From assembly GCF_047263945.1 (NCBI RefSeq), contig NZ_JBLAVB010000005.1, positions 124,001 through 188,000 on the forward strand: 64,000 nt of DNA, in the 5' to 3' direction. Below the pieces are notes generated by a model that was given only the letters and a program-made list of their open reading frames with translations, was not told the DNA's origin and did not search any database. Shown piece after piece: positions 34,228-42,777 of this stretch. Origin of the DNA: Rhodospirillum sp047263945 (GTDB lineage Bacteria > Pseudomonadota > Alphaproteobacteria > Rhodospirillales > Rhodospirillaceae). A program made the translations under genes and the position numbers. Within the stretch, counting starts at the first letter, position 1; each line of letters begins with the position of its first letter.

Positions 34228-35700
34228 ATGACCATGACCTACGGCTTCTTCCATACGCGACCCGGCGCAACCCAGGCCGATGGCCTGTATGTCGACCGGT
34301 CCGGACGTCTCTTCCTCTGGCCAAACCGCACGGACAGGGCCTACGAGATCGATGAAGATGCCGCCGTGCAATGGAGTGCCTTGGTGATGGAAGCCAAAAC
34401 CTCCCCCCTTTTCTTGCTGGCCGTGCTTCCCATCACGGCTCTCGCCTTTGGGGTGTTCGTGGTTTTTCCCCTTCCCCCCCTGCTCCTCTCCGACAGGGTT
34501 CTAGGACTTCTCTGCCTTGGGATCGGTCTGGTGATTGGTCACCCGCTTGCGCAATTCGTCTTGCAACGTTGGCTTGCCCGTGATTTCAGCGCAGGTCTGG
34601 AGCGCATGGGCATCCCGCCACGCCCCATGCGCCGTCCCCCGGTTCTCTCCCTGAAACCCTCGGAGCAATGGGGCCGGGGACGATTTATCAGAAAAGTCGC
34701 GGCCCTCCTGACTCTGGCCTTGGCCATCGCCGCCTTTCCCTTTGCCGCGCCTGCCCTCGGCGTCCTCGTCACTCAAGGAGACAGACTTGTCTTTATTCTC
34801 TGTGCCCTTGTCCTTCTTCTGGATCCGGGTCGTTTGATCGTCCGGCAAATCAAGGGCATTCGCCTATCGGACAGTTGGATGTACGAACCGCCACCAACGG
34901 CAACGGGCCTTCCCCACCCCCATCCGTTCGGTCCCCCGGGGCGCACCTTCCAGGACGATGAACGGCAGTTTCGAAGGGAAGAGAGATCCCGCCCCCTCCT
35001 GCCTCGCCTTGGGAAGGCACTGTTGTTTAAATTTCTTCCCATCATCGTCGGTGGTGGCCTGTTCGGCTGGGCCTTGATCGTCTGGAACCAAGTTCCCTTG
35101 ACGCCAGAAACACTGTCCGCCCTGTACGCCCGCGCCGTTTCCACGGAACCCGGCGCTGTGATCCTCAAATGGGCAAGCCCCATCCGCGTTTGTGTCACGG
35201 GATTTCCCGATAGCCTGCTCCGGGACAACCTGCTGTCTCGGACCGCATCCACGCTAAAAGCGGCAGGTTTGCAAGACGCACCGGAGGACGGCCCTTGTAC
35301 CGTCGAAATCACCCATCTCGATGGCCCCCGAACGAATGCCCGAGGCGAGCCCGACGCCATGGGAGCCCACTTCAGCCACCGTGCGGGCGTCCTCAGCCGG
35401 GTGCGCATCGAGATCAGCCCTTCAACGCTCGAAACCGTTGACCCGGTGGGGATGCTCAACGATTCCCCCCAGGTCCTCGGAACCGTCGCGACCACAGCCG
35501 CCCTTTGGGCCGTGGGCTTCCGAGGAAGTGTGGCCTGGAATAGCCACTATGTCGATGCTGCGGGACACGGACTGTACGCAACGGAACTGCTGCCCAAGCT
35601 TCACTATCTTCCGGCCATTTTACCCGGCATGCCCCGCGACCAAGCGGTGTCGATCGTCCGCAAGGAAAGCGAGGCCTTTCTGAACGGCGAGAGCGACTGA
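34228..35700 (+). CDS. Unrecognised integral membrane protein
   Basis: A 490-residue protein I do not recognise. Residues about 55-110 contain two hydrophobic segments and about 150-205 two more. A Pro/His/Arg-rich linker (about 218-265) precedes a further single segment (about 275-298). The C-terminal 190 residues look soluble and could be periplasmic, with PIRVCVTGFPDSLLRDN, PCTVEITHLDG and the end AILPGMPRDQAVSIVRKESEAFL. The N-terminus (YGFFHTRPGATQADGLYVDRSG) looks cytosolic. Codon use is like its neighbours. It stands alone between adaA-like and dihydropyrimidinase genes and has no operon partner. Confidence 0.75.
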   Translation: MTMTYGFFHTRPGATQADGLYVDRSGRLFLWPNRTDRAYEIDEDAAVQWSALVMEAKTSPLFLLAVLPITALAFGVFVVFPLPPLLLSDRVLGLLCLGIGLVIGHPLAQFVLQRWLARDFSAGLERMGIPPRPMRRPPVLSLKPSEQWGRGRFIRKVAALLTLALAIAAFPFAAPALGVLVTQGDRLVFILCALVLLLDPGRLIVRQIKGIRLSDSWMYEPPPTATGLPHPHPFGPPGRTFQDDERQFRREERSRPLLPRLGKALLFKFLPIIVGGGLFGWALIVWNQVPLTPETLSALYARAVSTEPGAVILKWASPIRVCVTGFPDSLLRDNLLSRTASTLKAAGLQDAPEDGPCTVEITHLDGPRTNARGEPDAMGAHFSHRAGVLSRVRIEISPSTLETVDPVGMLNDSPQVLGTVATTAALWAVGFRGSVAWNSHYVDAAGHGLYATELLPKLHYLPAILPGMPRDQAVSIVRKESEAFLNGESD

Positions 35701-35711
35701 TCACCCCCGAA

Positions 35712-35743
35712 TCAAGCGGGGCGCCGAAAAGCGTCCCGCTTGA
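35712..35743. terminator. Hairpin between convergent genes
   Basis: TCAAGCGGGGCG and CGTCCCGCTTGA flank 8 nt, giving a 12-bp stem with one G-T mismatch. It lies between the membrane-protein gene and the dihydropyrimidinase gene, which face each other, so a bidirectional terminator is plausible. No long T-run is present. Confidence 0.6.
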
Positions 35744-35755
35744 CCCAATCCGCGT

Positions 35756-37195
35756 CTACCGTGCGACGGACGTCGGCACGCGGGCAGCGTTGACCTTGGA
35801 GACGGCGTCAAAGACCGGCTGGAAATTGGGGCGTTTCAGATAGCGTCCCGCCCCCTTTTCGGCCCGCAGCTCCCCACCGGTCCAGGTCAGTTTGCCCTGG
35901 GACAGGGTGTGGACGGGAACACCGGTGCAGGTCATGCCTTCGAAGATATTGAAATCCACCTTCTGATGGTGCGTTTTGGCGGAAATGGTCCGGGTGGCCT
36001 TGGGATCCCAGACCACCAGATCCGCGTCCGCCCCCACCCGCACATCACCCTTGCGGGGATAGAGGTTGAAGATTTTCGCCGCATTGGCCGAGGTCACGGC
36101 CACGAACTCGTTCATGGTCAGCCGCCCGGTGTTCACTCCCTGGTCCCAAAGCACGGCCATGCGATCCTCGACCCCACCAGTGCCATTGGGGATCTTGGTG
36201 AAGTCGTCCCGGCCCATGGACTTCTGGCTTTCACAGAAGCAGCAATGGTCCGTGGCCGTGGTCTGCAGGTTACCCGATTGCAGGCCCTTCCACAGCGCCT
36301 CCTGATTGCCCTTGGGGCGAAAGGGCGGGCTCATCACATGGGCGGCGGCGGTGTACCAATCCTCATTTCGGTAGACGGAGTCATCAATCATCAGGTGACC
36401 GGCAAGGACCTCTCCATAGACCCGGCTGCCGGCGGAGCGGGCGCGAGTGATCTCGTCCAGGGCCTGCTGGGCGCTGACATGCACCAGATAGACCGGCACG
36501 CCGATGACCTCGGCCATGCGGATGGCCCGGTTGGCGGCCTCGCCCTCGGCCTCCGGCGGGCGGGAGAGGGGGTGGGCCTCCGGTCCGGTGATCCCTGCGG
36601 CCAGGAGTTTTTTCTGGAGCTGAAAGACCAGCTCCCCATTTTCCGCATGGCAGGTGGGGATGGCCCCCAGCTCCAGGCAGCGGGAGAAGGAGTTATAGAG
36701 GATCTCATCATCGGCCATGATGGCGTTCTTGTAGGCCATGAAATGCTTGAAGCTGTTCACGCCCTCTTCGGTCACCAGGGTGCCCATGTCCTCATAGACG
36801 CTGTCATCCCACCAGGTGACGGCCACATGGAACCCATAGTCGCAGGTCGCCTTCTCCGCCCAGCCACGCCAGGTGCGGTAGGCATCCATCAAGCGTTCCT
36901 TGGGGTTGGGGATGACGAAATCAATGATGGTGGTCGTCCCACCGGCCATGGCCGCAGCGGTACCGCTTTCGAAATCCTCGCTGGCGACGGTCCCCATGAA
37001 GGGTAGTTGCATATGGGTATGGGGATCGATGCCGCCGGGCATGACGTAACAGCCGCCCGCGTCGACCACTTCTGCGCCGACGGGGGCCTCCAGGCCCTCA
37101 CCAACGGCGATGATCACGCCGTCCTCGACGAGCACGTCGGCCCGGGTCGTTGTGTCAGCGGTCACGACGGTGCCGCCCTTTACCAGAAGTGCCAT
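35756..37195 (-). CDS. pydB: Dihydropyrimidinase (D-hydantoinase)
   Basis: A 479-residue cyclic amidohydrolase that opens dihydrouracil or dihydrothymine to the N-carbamoyl-beta-amino acid. The metal site comprises HTHMQ, the carboxylated Lys in SFKHFMAYK, HAENGE and the His of VYLVHVS. TDHCCF provides the catalytic Asp region. The start is ATG 37195 after AGGGAAGGA; an upstream in-frame ATG is less likely. It follows rutR by 23 nt and is the second step of the pathway whose first (PreTA) and third enzymes are encoded upstream on the same strand. Confidence 0.93.
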   Translation of the reverse strand: MALLVKGGTVVTADTTTRADVLVEDGVIIAVGEGLEAPVGAEVVDAGGCYVMPGGIDPHTHMQLPFMGTVASEDFESGTAAAMAGGTTTIIDFVIPNPKERLMDAYRTWRGWAEKATCDYGFHVAVTWWDDSVYEDMGTLVTEEGVNSFKHFMAYKNAIMADDEILYNSFSRCLELGAIPTCHAENGELVFQLQKKLLAAGITGPEAHPLSRPPEAEGEAANRAIRMAEVIGVPVYLVHVSAQQALDEITRARSAGSRVYGEVLAGHLMIDDSVYRNEDWYTAAAHVMSPPFRPKGNQEALWKGLQSGNLQTTATDHCCFCESQKSMGRDDFTKIPNGTGGVEDRMAVLWDQGVNTGRLTMNEFVAVTSANAAKIFNLYPRKGDVRVGADADLVVWDPKATRTISAKTHHQKVDFNIFEGMTCTGVPVHTLSQGKLTWTGGELRAEKGAGRYLKRPNFQPVFDAVSKVNAARVPTSVAR

Positions 37196-37218
37196 GGCGA
37201 GATCCTTCCCTTGGTCCA

Positions 37219-37875
37219 TTATTGGAGGTGTGAGGGGATGGGCAAACCGAGGCCGCGCAGCACGAAGCGCGTCACCTCGGCGGTGATATGGTTGTAATCG
37301 GAGCGCCCAAGCGTCCGGCGCCCCAACACCAGACGGATTTGCACATCGAAGTCAGCGTAATGCTGGGTCAGGGCCCAGATCATGAACAGGAAATGGCGGG
37401 CATCCACCGGAGCAATCAGCCCCCGCCTGGCCCAGTCTTCCAGCACGGCAGCCTTGGCATTGACCAGATCTCGCAGGTCATGGGCCAGGAAATCGGCCAA
37501 CACCGGCGCACCATGCAAAACCTCATTGGCAAAAACCCGCGAGGCCGCCGGTCGGGTCCTTGTGGCCTCCATCTTAGCCGCCACATAGGCGGTGACTGCC
37601 TCCGCCGGATCGGCCTCGGCCCGGATGCTTTCGATGGGGTCCAGCCAGACATCAAGAATATCCCGAAGGAGGGCCCGATAGAGGTCCTCCTTGGACCCGA
37701 AGTAGTAATGGAGATTGGCCTTGGGCAGGTCAGCGGTGGCGGCAATATCGGCCATGGTCGTCCCGGCGAACCCGGCATCGGCGAACACAGCCTCCGCCGC
37801 GCGCAGAATCCGCTGCTCGTTCTCCAGCCGGATCCGCCCCTTACCGGTGGAATTTTCCGATACCGCCTGTTTCAT
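37219..37875 (-). CDS. rutR: TetR-family regulator RutR
   Basis: A 218-residue TetR protein whose whole length follows E. coli RutR: the helix-turn-helix (GTTMADIAATADLPKANLHYYF), then SKEDLYRALLRDILDVWLDPI, and the C-terminal FMIWALTQHYADFDVQI. RutR senses uracil and thymine and represses pyrimidine catabolism. A palindrome matching the known RutR site lies upstream of preT at 42326-42342. It sits between the hydrolase and dihydropyrimidinase genes of the same strand. Confidence 0.9.
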   Translation of the reverse strand: MKQAVSENSTGKGRIRLENEQRILRAAEAVFADAGFAGTTMADIAATADLPKANLHYYFGSKEDLYRALLRDILDVWLDPIESIRAEADPAEAVTAYVAAKMEATRTRPAASRVFANEVLHGAPVLADFLAHDLRDLVNAKAAVLEDWARRGLIAPVDARHFLFMIWALTQHYADFDVQIRLVLGRRTLGRSDYNHITAEVTRFVLRGLGLPIPSHLQ

Positions 37876-37958
37876 CGTCTGGTCTCCACCCTTTCGGATC
37901 TTGCAGGTTGCGGAAAGAGTCCGAGCCCTCCCCTCTATTCGTCATCCTCGCGACATTC

Positions 37959-38082
37959 GTCATCCCCGCGCAGGCGGGGATCCAGGGTTGATTTCGCTGC
38001 CGACGATGAAACGCGCGCCTGTCGCGTCGACCGCTTCCGTCACCTGTCCCCACCCTGGATTCCCGCTTTCGCGGGAATGACG
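37959..38082. repeat. Composite REP-like element, copy 2
   Basis: The left arm GTCATCCCCGCGCAGGCGGGGATCCAGGGT and the right arm ACCCTGGATTCCCGC...GCGGGAATGAC are inverted, as in the element at 29118. The roughly 65-bp centre differs from that copy. This is consistent with a miniature mobile unit bounded by REP-type palindromes. Confidence 0.75.
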
Positions 38083-38126
38083 GGAAGGGGGCGAGAATGA
38101 CGGAAAAACTTTTTCCCGCAATCTGC

Positions 38127-38174
38127 TAGAGTGAAACTGGATCAGCTTGAGTCAAGCTGGCCCGGTTTCACTCT
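38127..38174. repeat. AGAGTGAAAC palindrome
   Basis: TAGAGTGAAACTGGATCAGC and its inverted complement share the core design of the palindrome at 33314-33367 (arms AGAGTGAAA...CAGCTTG), with compensating changes between copies. It belongs to the same short repeat family. Confidence 0.7.
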
Positions 38175-38189
38175 CATTCTATAGATTTT

Positions 38190-38249
38190 AGAGTATCTTC
38201 GAGGCCAAGTTTGGTCGCAAAGTGACCCAACTTGATCTCGAAATACTCT
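38190..38249. repeat. GAGTATCTTCGAG palindrome overlapping a stop codon
   Basis: AGAGTATCTTCGAGGCCAAG and an imperfect complement ending AAATACTCT form a 60-bp palindrome. Its left half is repeated almost exactly at 59019-59050, where the right half is missing. The outer bases overlap the TAG of the hydrolase gene at 38248. Confidence 0.7.
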
Positions 38250-39513
38250 AGCAAGCCTTGTCAGCGATGGTGCGACTGGTTTCCACCACGGCATGCAGAA
38301 GAACGTCGGCGCCCGCGGCCACCCATTCAGGCTTGGCGTCCTCGATCTCGTTATGGCTGATCCCATCCACGCAGGGGATGAAGATCATCCCCGTCGGCGC
38401 CACCGCAGCGAGGTAACAGGCGTCGTGGCCGGCGCCGGACACCATGTCGCGGGTGGAGAAGCCCCCCGCCTCCACGCCCTTGCGCACCGCCGCCACGCAA
38501 TCGGCATCGAACTTGACCGGCGCATAGTACCAGATCTGCTCGAAGTCATTCTGAAGACCGATCTCGCTGGCGATACGGTCCACTTCGGCACGCAGCTCGG
38601 CGTCCATGGCCGCCAGCACGGCATCGTCGGGATGGCGGAAGTCCACGGTGAAGAAGACCCGACCCGGGATGACATTGCGGGAATTGGGGAAAACCTGCAT
38701 CAGCCCCACGGTGGCGCAGGCGTAGGGCGCATGCTTCATGCCAATGCGGTTGACCGCATCCACCACCCGCGAGGCCCCCAACAGGGCGTCCTTGCGTCGG
38801 TTCATTGGGGTTGGACCCGCGTGGCTTTCCACGCCGGTGAAGGTGATCTCGTACCAGCGCTGGCCCTGACAGTCGGTGACCACGCCGACGGTCTTGTCCT
38901 CGGCTTCCAGGATGGGGCCCTGCTCGATATGCGCCTCAAAATAGGCGCCCACCGGGTGGGCCTTATAGCTGGCATCCGCATCCCCGGCATAGCCGATACG
39001 GGCCAGTTCCTCGCCCATGGTCTTGCCATCCAGGTCGGCGCGGGAGAGGCCATAGTCCAGGTCGAAGACACCGGCGAACACACCGGAGGCCACCATGGCC
39101 GGAGCGAAGCGCGAGCCCTCTTCGTTGGTCCAGACGGCCACTTCCACGGGTGCATCGGTCTCGATTTCCAGGTCGTTCAGGCTGCGCACCACCTCAAGCC
39201 CGGCGAGCACGCCATAAACACCATCGAACCGCCCGCCCGTGGGCTGGCTGTCCAGGTGACTGCCCATGATCACCGGCGGCAGATCCGGGTTCTTGCCCGG
39301 GCGGCGGGCGAAGATATTGCCCATCTTGTCCACAGAGACCGTGCACCCGGCCTCCTGGCACCAGGAGACGAACAGATCCCGTCCCGCCCGGTCGATATCC
39401 GTCAGCGCCAGACGGCAGACGCCACCCTTTTCCGTGGCGCCATGCTGGGCCATCTCCATCAGGCTGTCCCAGAGGCGCGACCCATTGCTTTTCAAATTGG
39501 TAGGCGTTTCCAT
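38248..39513 (-). CDS. pydC: M20-family N-carbamoyl amidohydrolase (beta-ureidopropionase type)
   Basis: A 421-residue Zn-dependent amidase of the hydantoin/carbamoylase branch of peptidase family M20. Metal ligands are in GSHLDSQPTGGRFDG, WTNEEGSRF and a C-terminal SHNEIED; the dimerisation-domain substrate motif GVESHAGPTPM is present. It would hydrolyse N-carbamoyl-beta-alanine to beta-alanine, CO2 and NH3, the third step after dihydropyrimidinase. Allantoate amidohydrolase or L-carbamoylase are alternatives; the operon context favours the pyrimidine pathway. Confidence 0.88.
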   Translation of the reverse strand: METPTNLKSNGSRLWDSLMEMAQHGATEKGGVCRLALTDIDRAGRDLFVSWCQEAGCTVSVDKMGNIFARRPGKNPDLPPVIMGSHLDSQPTGGRFDGVYGVLAGLEVVRSLNDLEIETDAPVEVAVWTNEEGSRFAPAMVASGVFAGVFDLDYGLSRADLDGKTMGEELARIGYAGDADASYKAHPVGAYFEAHIEQGPILEAEDKTVGVVTDCQGQRWYEITFTGVESHAGPTPMNRRKDALLGASRVVDAVNRIGMKHAPYACATVGLMQVFPNSRNVIPGRVFFTVDFRHPDDAVLAAMDAELRAEVDRIASEIGLQNDFEQIWYYAPVKFDADCVAAVRKGVEAGGFSTRDMVSGAGHDACYLAAVAPTGMIFIPCVDGISHNEIEDAKPEWVAAGADVLLHAVVETSRTIADKAC

Positions 39514-39549
39514 CGCTTCATCGTCCTTTCGAAATCACGCGTTTTGGGA

Positions 39550-40827
39550 TTACTCAGCGGCATCGACGCGCATGGGGTTCCGGGGATCCTCGGGCCAGGT
39601 CAGAGCGGGCTTACCGTTATCGACTGGCACCATGGTGATGCAATCGGGCACAGGGCAAACCAGCGAGCAGAGGTTACACCCCACACAATCCTCGTCCACC
39701 ACCGTAAAGACGCGTTTCCCCTCGCCCTGGGCAATGGTGATGGCCTGATGACTGGTGTCCTCGCAGGCAATGTGGCACCGGCCGCAGTCGATACACTTCT
39801 CCGTGTCAATGATCGCCTTGCTGTCGAAGTTGATGTTCAGCTCGTTCCAGTCGACCACATTGGGCACGGCCATGCCAATGAAGTCGGACAGGGTCTTGTA
39901 GCCCTTCTCGTCCATCCAGTCGGACAGGCCGTCGATCATGTCCTCAACAATGCGGAACCCATAGGTCATTGCCGCCGTGCAGACCTGCGTCCCATGGGCG
40001 CCGAGCGCCATGAACTCCGCCGCGTCCCGCCAACTGCCCACGCCACCGATGCCGGAAACGGGCAGGCCCTGGGTGATGGGATCGCGGGCCAGTTCGGCCA
40101 CCATATTGAGCGCGATGGGCTTCACCGCCGGGCCGCAATAGCCCCCGTGGCTGCCCTTGCCGTCCACAGTGGGAGTCGGCGCCATGATGTCCAGATCGAC
40201 GCTGGTGATGGAATTTACCGTATTGATCAGCGACAGGCCATCCGCCCCCCCCGCCCGGGCAGCAGAGGCGGGGATCAGGATATCCGTCACATTGGGGGTC
40301 AGCTTGACCAGAACCGGCAGGTCGGTGGCATTCTTCACCCAGCGGGTCACCTGCTCCACCATCTCCGGCACCTGACCGATAGCAGAACCCATACCGCGCT
40401 CGCACATGCCATGGGGACAGCCCAGGTTGAGCTCCAGGCCATCGGCTCCGGCGGCGGTGATCTTTTGGGCGAGGCTCGCCCAGGCCCGCTCCTCGATCAC
40501 CGCCATCAGCGAGACCACCAAGGCCCGGTCGGGCCAATCGCGCTTGACCTCGGTAATTTCCCGCAGGTTGACCTCCAGGGGACGGTCGGAGATCAGCTCG
40601 ATGTTGTTGATGCCGATCAGGCGGCGGCTGGCGTCCAGGTGACCGCCGTAGCGGCTGGACATGTTCACCACTGGGGGATCCTCGCCCAGGGTTTTCCAGA
40701 CGACACCCCCCCAGCCAGCAGCAAAGGCGCGTTCAACATTGTACTTTTTGTCCGTCGGCGGAGCGGAAGCCAGCCAGAAGGGATTGGGACTTTTGATTCC
40801 GGCGATGGTGCAGGTCAAATCGGCCAT
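39550..40827 (-). CDS. preA: Dihydropyrimidine dehydrogenase, PreA subunit
   Basis: A 425-residue FMN-containing catalytic subunit that reduces uracil and thymine to the dihydro forms. The dihydroorotate-dehydrogenase-like barrel has LELNLGCPHGMCERGMG with the catalytic Cys. The C-terminus carries two [4Fe-4S] motifs, CIDCGRCHIAC and CVGCNLCSLVCPVPDC. The start is ATG 40827; an upstream in-frame start would add an unrelated 12 residues. It is in an operon with preT. Confidence 0.94.
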   Translation of the reverse strand: MADLTCTIAGIKSPNPFWLASAPPTDKKYNVERAFAAGWGGVVWKTLGEDPPVVNMSSRYGGHLDASRRLIGINNIELISDRPLEVNLREITEVKRDWPDRALVVSLMAVIEERAWASLAQKITAAGADGLELNLGCPHGMCERGMGSAIGQVPEMVEQVTRWVKNATDLPVLVKLTPNVTDILIPASAARAGGADGLSLINTVNSITSVDLDIMAPTPTVDGKGSHGGYCGPAVKPIALNMVAELARDPITQGLPVSGIGGVGSWRDAAEFMALGAHGTQVCTAAMTYGFRIVEDMIDGLSDWMDEKGYKTLSDFIGMAVPNVVDWNELNINFDSKAIIDTEKCIDCGRCHIACEDTSHQAITIAQGEGKRVFTVVDEDCVGCNLCSLVCPVPDCITMVPVDNGKPALTWPEDPRNPMRVDAAE

Positions 40828-40884
40828 GGCGCGATGTCCTCGTTCAAAAGGAAAGGGAAGCAATCGGGGAAACGGAAGGCGCCC

Positions 40885-42225
40885 TCACAGGGCCAGGGAG
40901 GCCAAAATCGCCTCCGCCGCCTTGGCGCCATCGGCCACGGCGCGCACCGTCAAATCCGTCCCGTTGTGGATACAATCCCCTCCCGCAAAAACCTTGGGGT
41001 CGCTGGTTCGATAGTCAGTGACGGCAAGCCGTCCCTTCGCGAGGGTCAGCCCCTCCAACCCGAGCGGTTTCATGGATTGCCCCACGGCCTTGAGCACGAG
41101 ATCCGCAGCGACCTCAAAGGTCCCGCCGGTGCCCTCCAATTTGCCGTCCACCAGGACGGTGTGTTCGAAAGCGACCGCGCCGACAACGCCATTGCCTGCG
41201 GTATCAACGAAGCGGGTGGGGCTCGCCCAGAAGACCACCTGGACGCCATTGGCCCGGGCCAGATCCAGTTCGAAGGCGGTGGCGCCCATCTGGTCCTCGC
41301 CCCGGCGATAGGCCAGGGTCACATGGGCCGCGCCCAAGCGCCGAGCCTGGATGGCCGCGTCAACGGCCGTGTTCCCTCCGCCCAAGACGACGACATTGTC
41401 GGGAAGGGAGATCTCGCCGATGGGGTCCTTGGCCTGGCGGAGGCGCTCGATGAAATCGATGGCCGCTTCCACGCCGTCCAAGCCCTCGCCGAGAAGGCCC
41501 ACCGGATTAGCAGCACCCAGGCCAATGCCCAAGAAGACCGCGTCATAGCCGGATGTCAAATCCGCCAAGGCGATATCCCGGCCCAGGGCCTTTCCCGTTT
41601 CGATGGAGATCCCGCCCAGGGACAGAATGAAGTCCACTTCCCGTTGGGCGAAATCGTCGGTCATTTTGTAGGCGGCCAAACCGTGCTCATTCAAACCACC
41701 AGCCTTGGCCCGGGCCTCGAAAACGGTCACCTCCACCCCGGCGCGGGACAGGGCATGGGCGCAGGACAGTCCGGCGGGACCGCCCCCGACGACGGCGACT
41801 CGCTTACCCGTGGAGGCGGCGCGGGTGAAGGGTTGGACTCCGGCGGAAAACAGGGCATCGGTGGCGAACCGCTGCAACTGGCCAATGGCAACGGGCTCCC
41901 CTTCGGCCTTTTCCCGCACACAGGCGGCCTCGCAGAGTTCCTCGGTCGGGCAGACCCGCGCGCAGGTTCCCCCCATCACATTGGCCGAGAGAATCGTCTT
42001 GCCCGCGCCCACCGCGTTCCCTTGCCCAATGCGGCGAATGAACCCGGGAATGTCGATGGAGGTCGGACAAGCCGTGACGCAGGGCGCGTCGTAGCAATAG
42101 AAGCAGCGGGCGCTGTCAGCCATGGCCTCAAAGGAGGACAGGGGCGGATGGAGGTCGTCGAAGCCACCACTGGATCGACAGGCGCTGGACAAATCGGCGG
42201 CGGGAAGACGGGGAGCGGCGGTCAT
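40885..42225 (-). CDS. preT: Dihydropyrimidine dehydrogenase, PreT subunit
   Basis: A 446-residue flavoprotein like the glutamate synthase small subunit that passes electrons from NAD(P)H to PreA. The N-terminal Fe-S region includes CFYCYDAPCVTACP and CARVCPTEELCEAAC. The FAD motif GGGPAGLSCAHALS and the NAD(P) motif LGGGNTAVDAA follow, with a final GGDCIHNGTD. First gene of the pyrimidine degradation operon; the RutR-like operator lies 100 bp upstream. Confidence 0.94.
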   Translation of the reverse strand: MTAAPRLPAADLSSACRSSGGFDDLHPPLSSFEAMADSARCFYCYDAPCVTACPTSIDIPGFIRRIGQGNAVGAGKTILSANVMGGTCARVCPTEELCEAACVREKAEGEPVAIGQLQRFATDALFSAGVQPFTRAASTGKRVAVVGGGPAGLSCAHALSRAGVEVTVFEARAKAGGLNEHGLAAYKMTDDFAQREVDFILSLGGISIETGKALGRDIALADLTSGYDAVFLGIGLGAANPVGLLGEGLDGVEAAIDFIERLRQAKDPIGEISLPDNVVVLGGGNTAVDAAIQARRLGAAHVTLAYRRGEDQMGATAFELDLARANGVQVVFWASPTRFVDTAGNGVVGAVAFEHTVLVDGKLEGTGGTFEVAADLVLKAVGQSMKPLGLEGLTLAKGRLAVTDYRTSDPKVFAGGDCIHNGTDLTVRAVADGAKAAEAILASLAL

Positions 42226-42325
42226 CGGCGAAATCCTTCGTTAGGGGGAAAGGAAACACGTCGGTAAGGGACACGCGGCTGAGGGGGCCCTTCAAAACCT
42301 AACCATCGGAGGGATCCTCGAAAAC

Positions 42326-42342
42326 CTGACCATCTGGTCAAG
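42326..42342. promoter_or_regulatory. RutR operator upstream of preT
   Basis: TGACCATCTGGTCA (42327-42340) is a perfect palindrome matching the known RutR consensus TTGACCA-NN-TGGTCAA at 15 of 16 positions once flanking bases are included. A partial second copy, CTAACCATC, lies 22 bp upstream (42305-42309 and neighbours). With rutR encoded in the same cluster, repression of preTA in the absence of uracil or thymine is the likely function. Confidence 0.82.
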
Positions 42343-42727
42343 CAATGACAATGCCAACATAGGATAACCCGAAAATTTCGTTTTTTTCCTGACTTTTTGG
42401 CCAAGAAATGCCCGTTCGATAAGATCGTTTTCTAAGCAATATCTTTATTTAAAGCACAAAAATTAATCATATTAAAAATTTTCATTTTTTTTCAGCATCA
42501 TAGAGGAACCCTTCTCAGAATCTCCCTCCCCAGCTTCGGGTCCGAGACCGCCATTCCGAAGGGTCTTCCCTCGGATATCGCTTGGAAACCCAAGCCTTTC
42601 TATGGGAATTTGTCTCTGCCTGCTTTTTGAACTTTTCCCATAGTCCCTAATCCAGGCCCCCTTCCCGGTCACACGACCTTGGGACAGGGGGGGCCTGCGG
42701 AGCGAATAAGCTGTCTTCTTGGTCAAC

Positions 42728-42777
42728 TTTCCCTAGGGTTTCCTTCCCCTTCGTGGGGTCCGGAGGCCCTGGGGAGG
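42728..42777 (+). promoter_or_regulatory. Candidate NMT1-motif (xanthine-I-like) riboswitch
   Basis: The RNA folds as a rod of three stems and two internal loops. P1 pairs TCCCTAGGG (42730-42738) with CCCTGGGGA (42767-42775), nine pairs with one G-U. Loop one is TTT against AGG; P2 is CC/GG; loop two is TT against TCC; P3 is CCCC/GGGG closed by TTCGT. This arrangement matches the published description of the NMT1 motif, a xanthine/urate riboswitch found before NMT1-type transporter genes. The gene set downstream is an NMT1-type importer. The 3' strand of P1 contains a Shine-Dalgarno (GGGGAGG). I cannot check the conserved nucleotides against the covariance model. Confidence 0.5.

Larger units (their letters stand above)
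37876..38247. other. Intergenic region with three repeats
   Basis: It contains no gene. It holds the composite REP-like element (37959-38082), the AGAGTGAAAC palindrome (38127-38174) and the GAGTATCTTCGAG palindrome (38190-38249). The last overlaps the stop codon of the upstream hydrolase gene. Because these stand between the hydrolase gene and rutR, rutR-pydB probably has its own promoter here. Confidence 0.65.

Noticed and set aside
38293..42267. A 1324-codon open frame on the plus strand
   Set aside because: It lies antisense to pydC, preA and preT, whose motifs are unambiguous. It is a by-product of high third-position G/C, and its translation resembles no protein.
42728..42777. Guanidine-I (ykkC) or TPP riboswitch before the NitT-type importer
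   Set aside because: The CTAGGGTTTCC start resembles ykkC RNA, but the conserved downstream half with AAAAGCCCGGGAGA is missing. The TPP CTGAGA and related boxes are also absent. The NMT1-type fold fits better.
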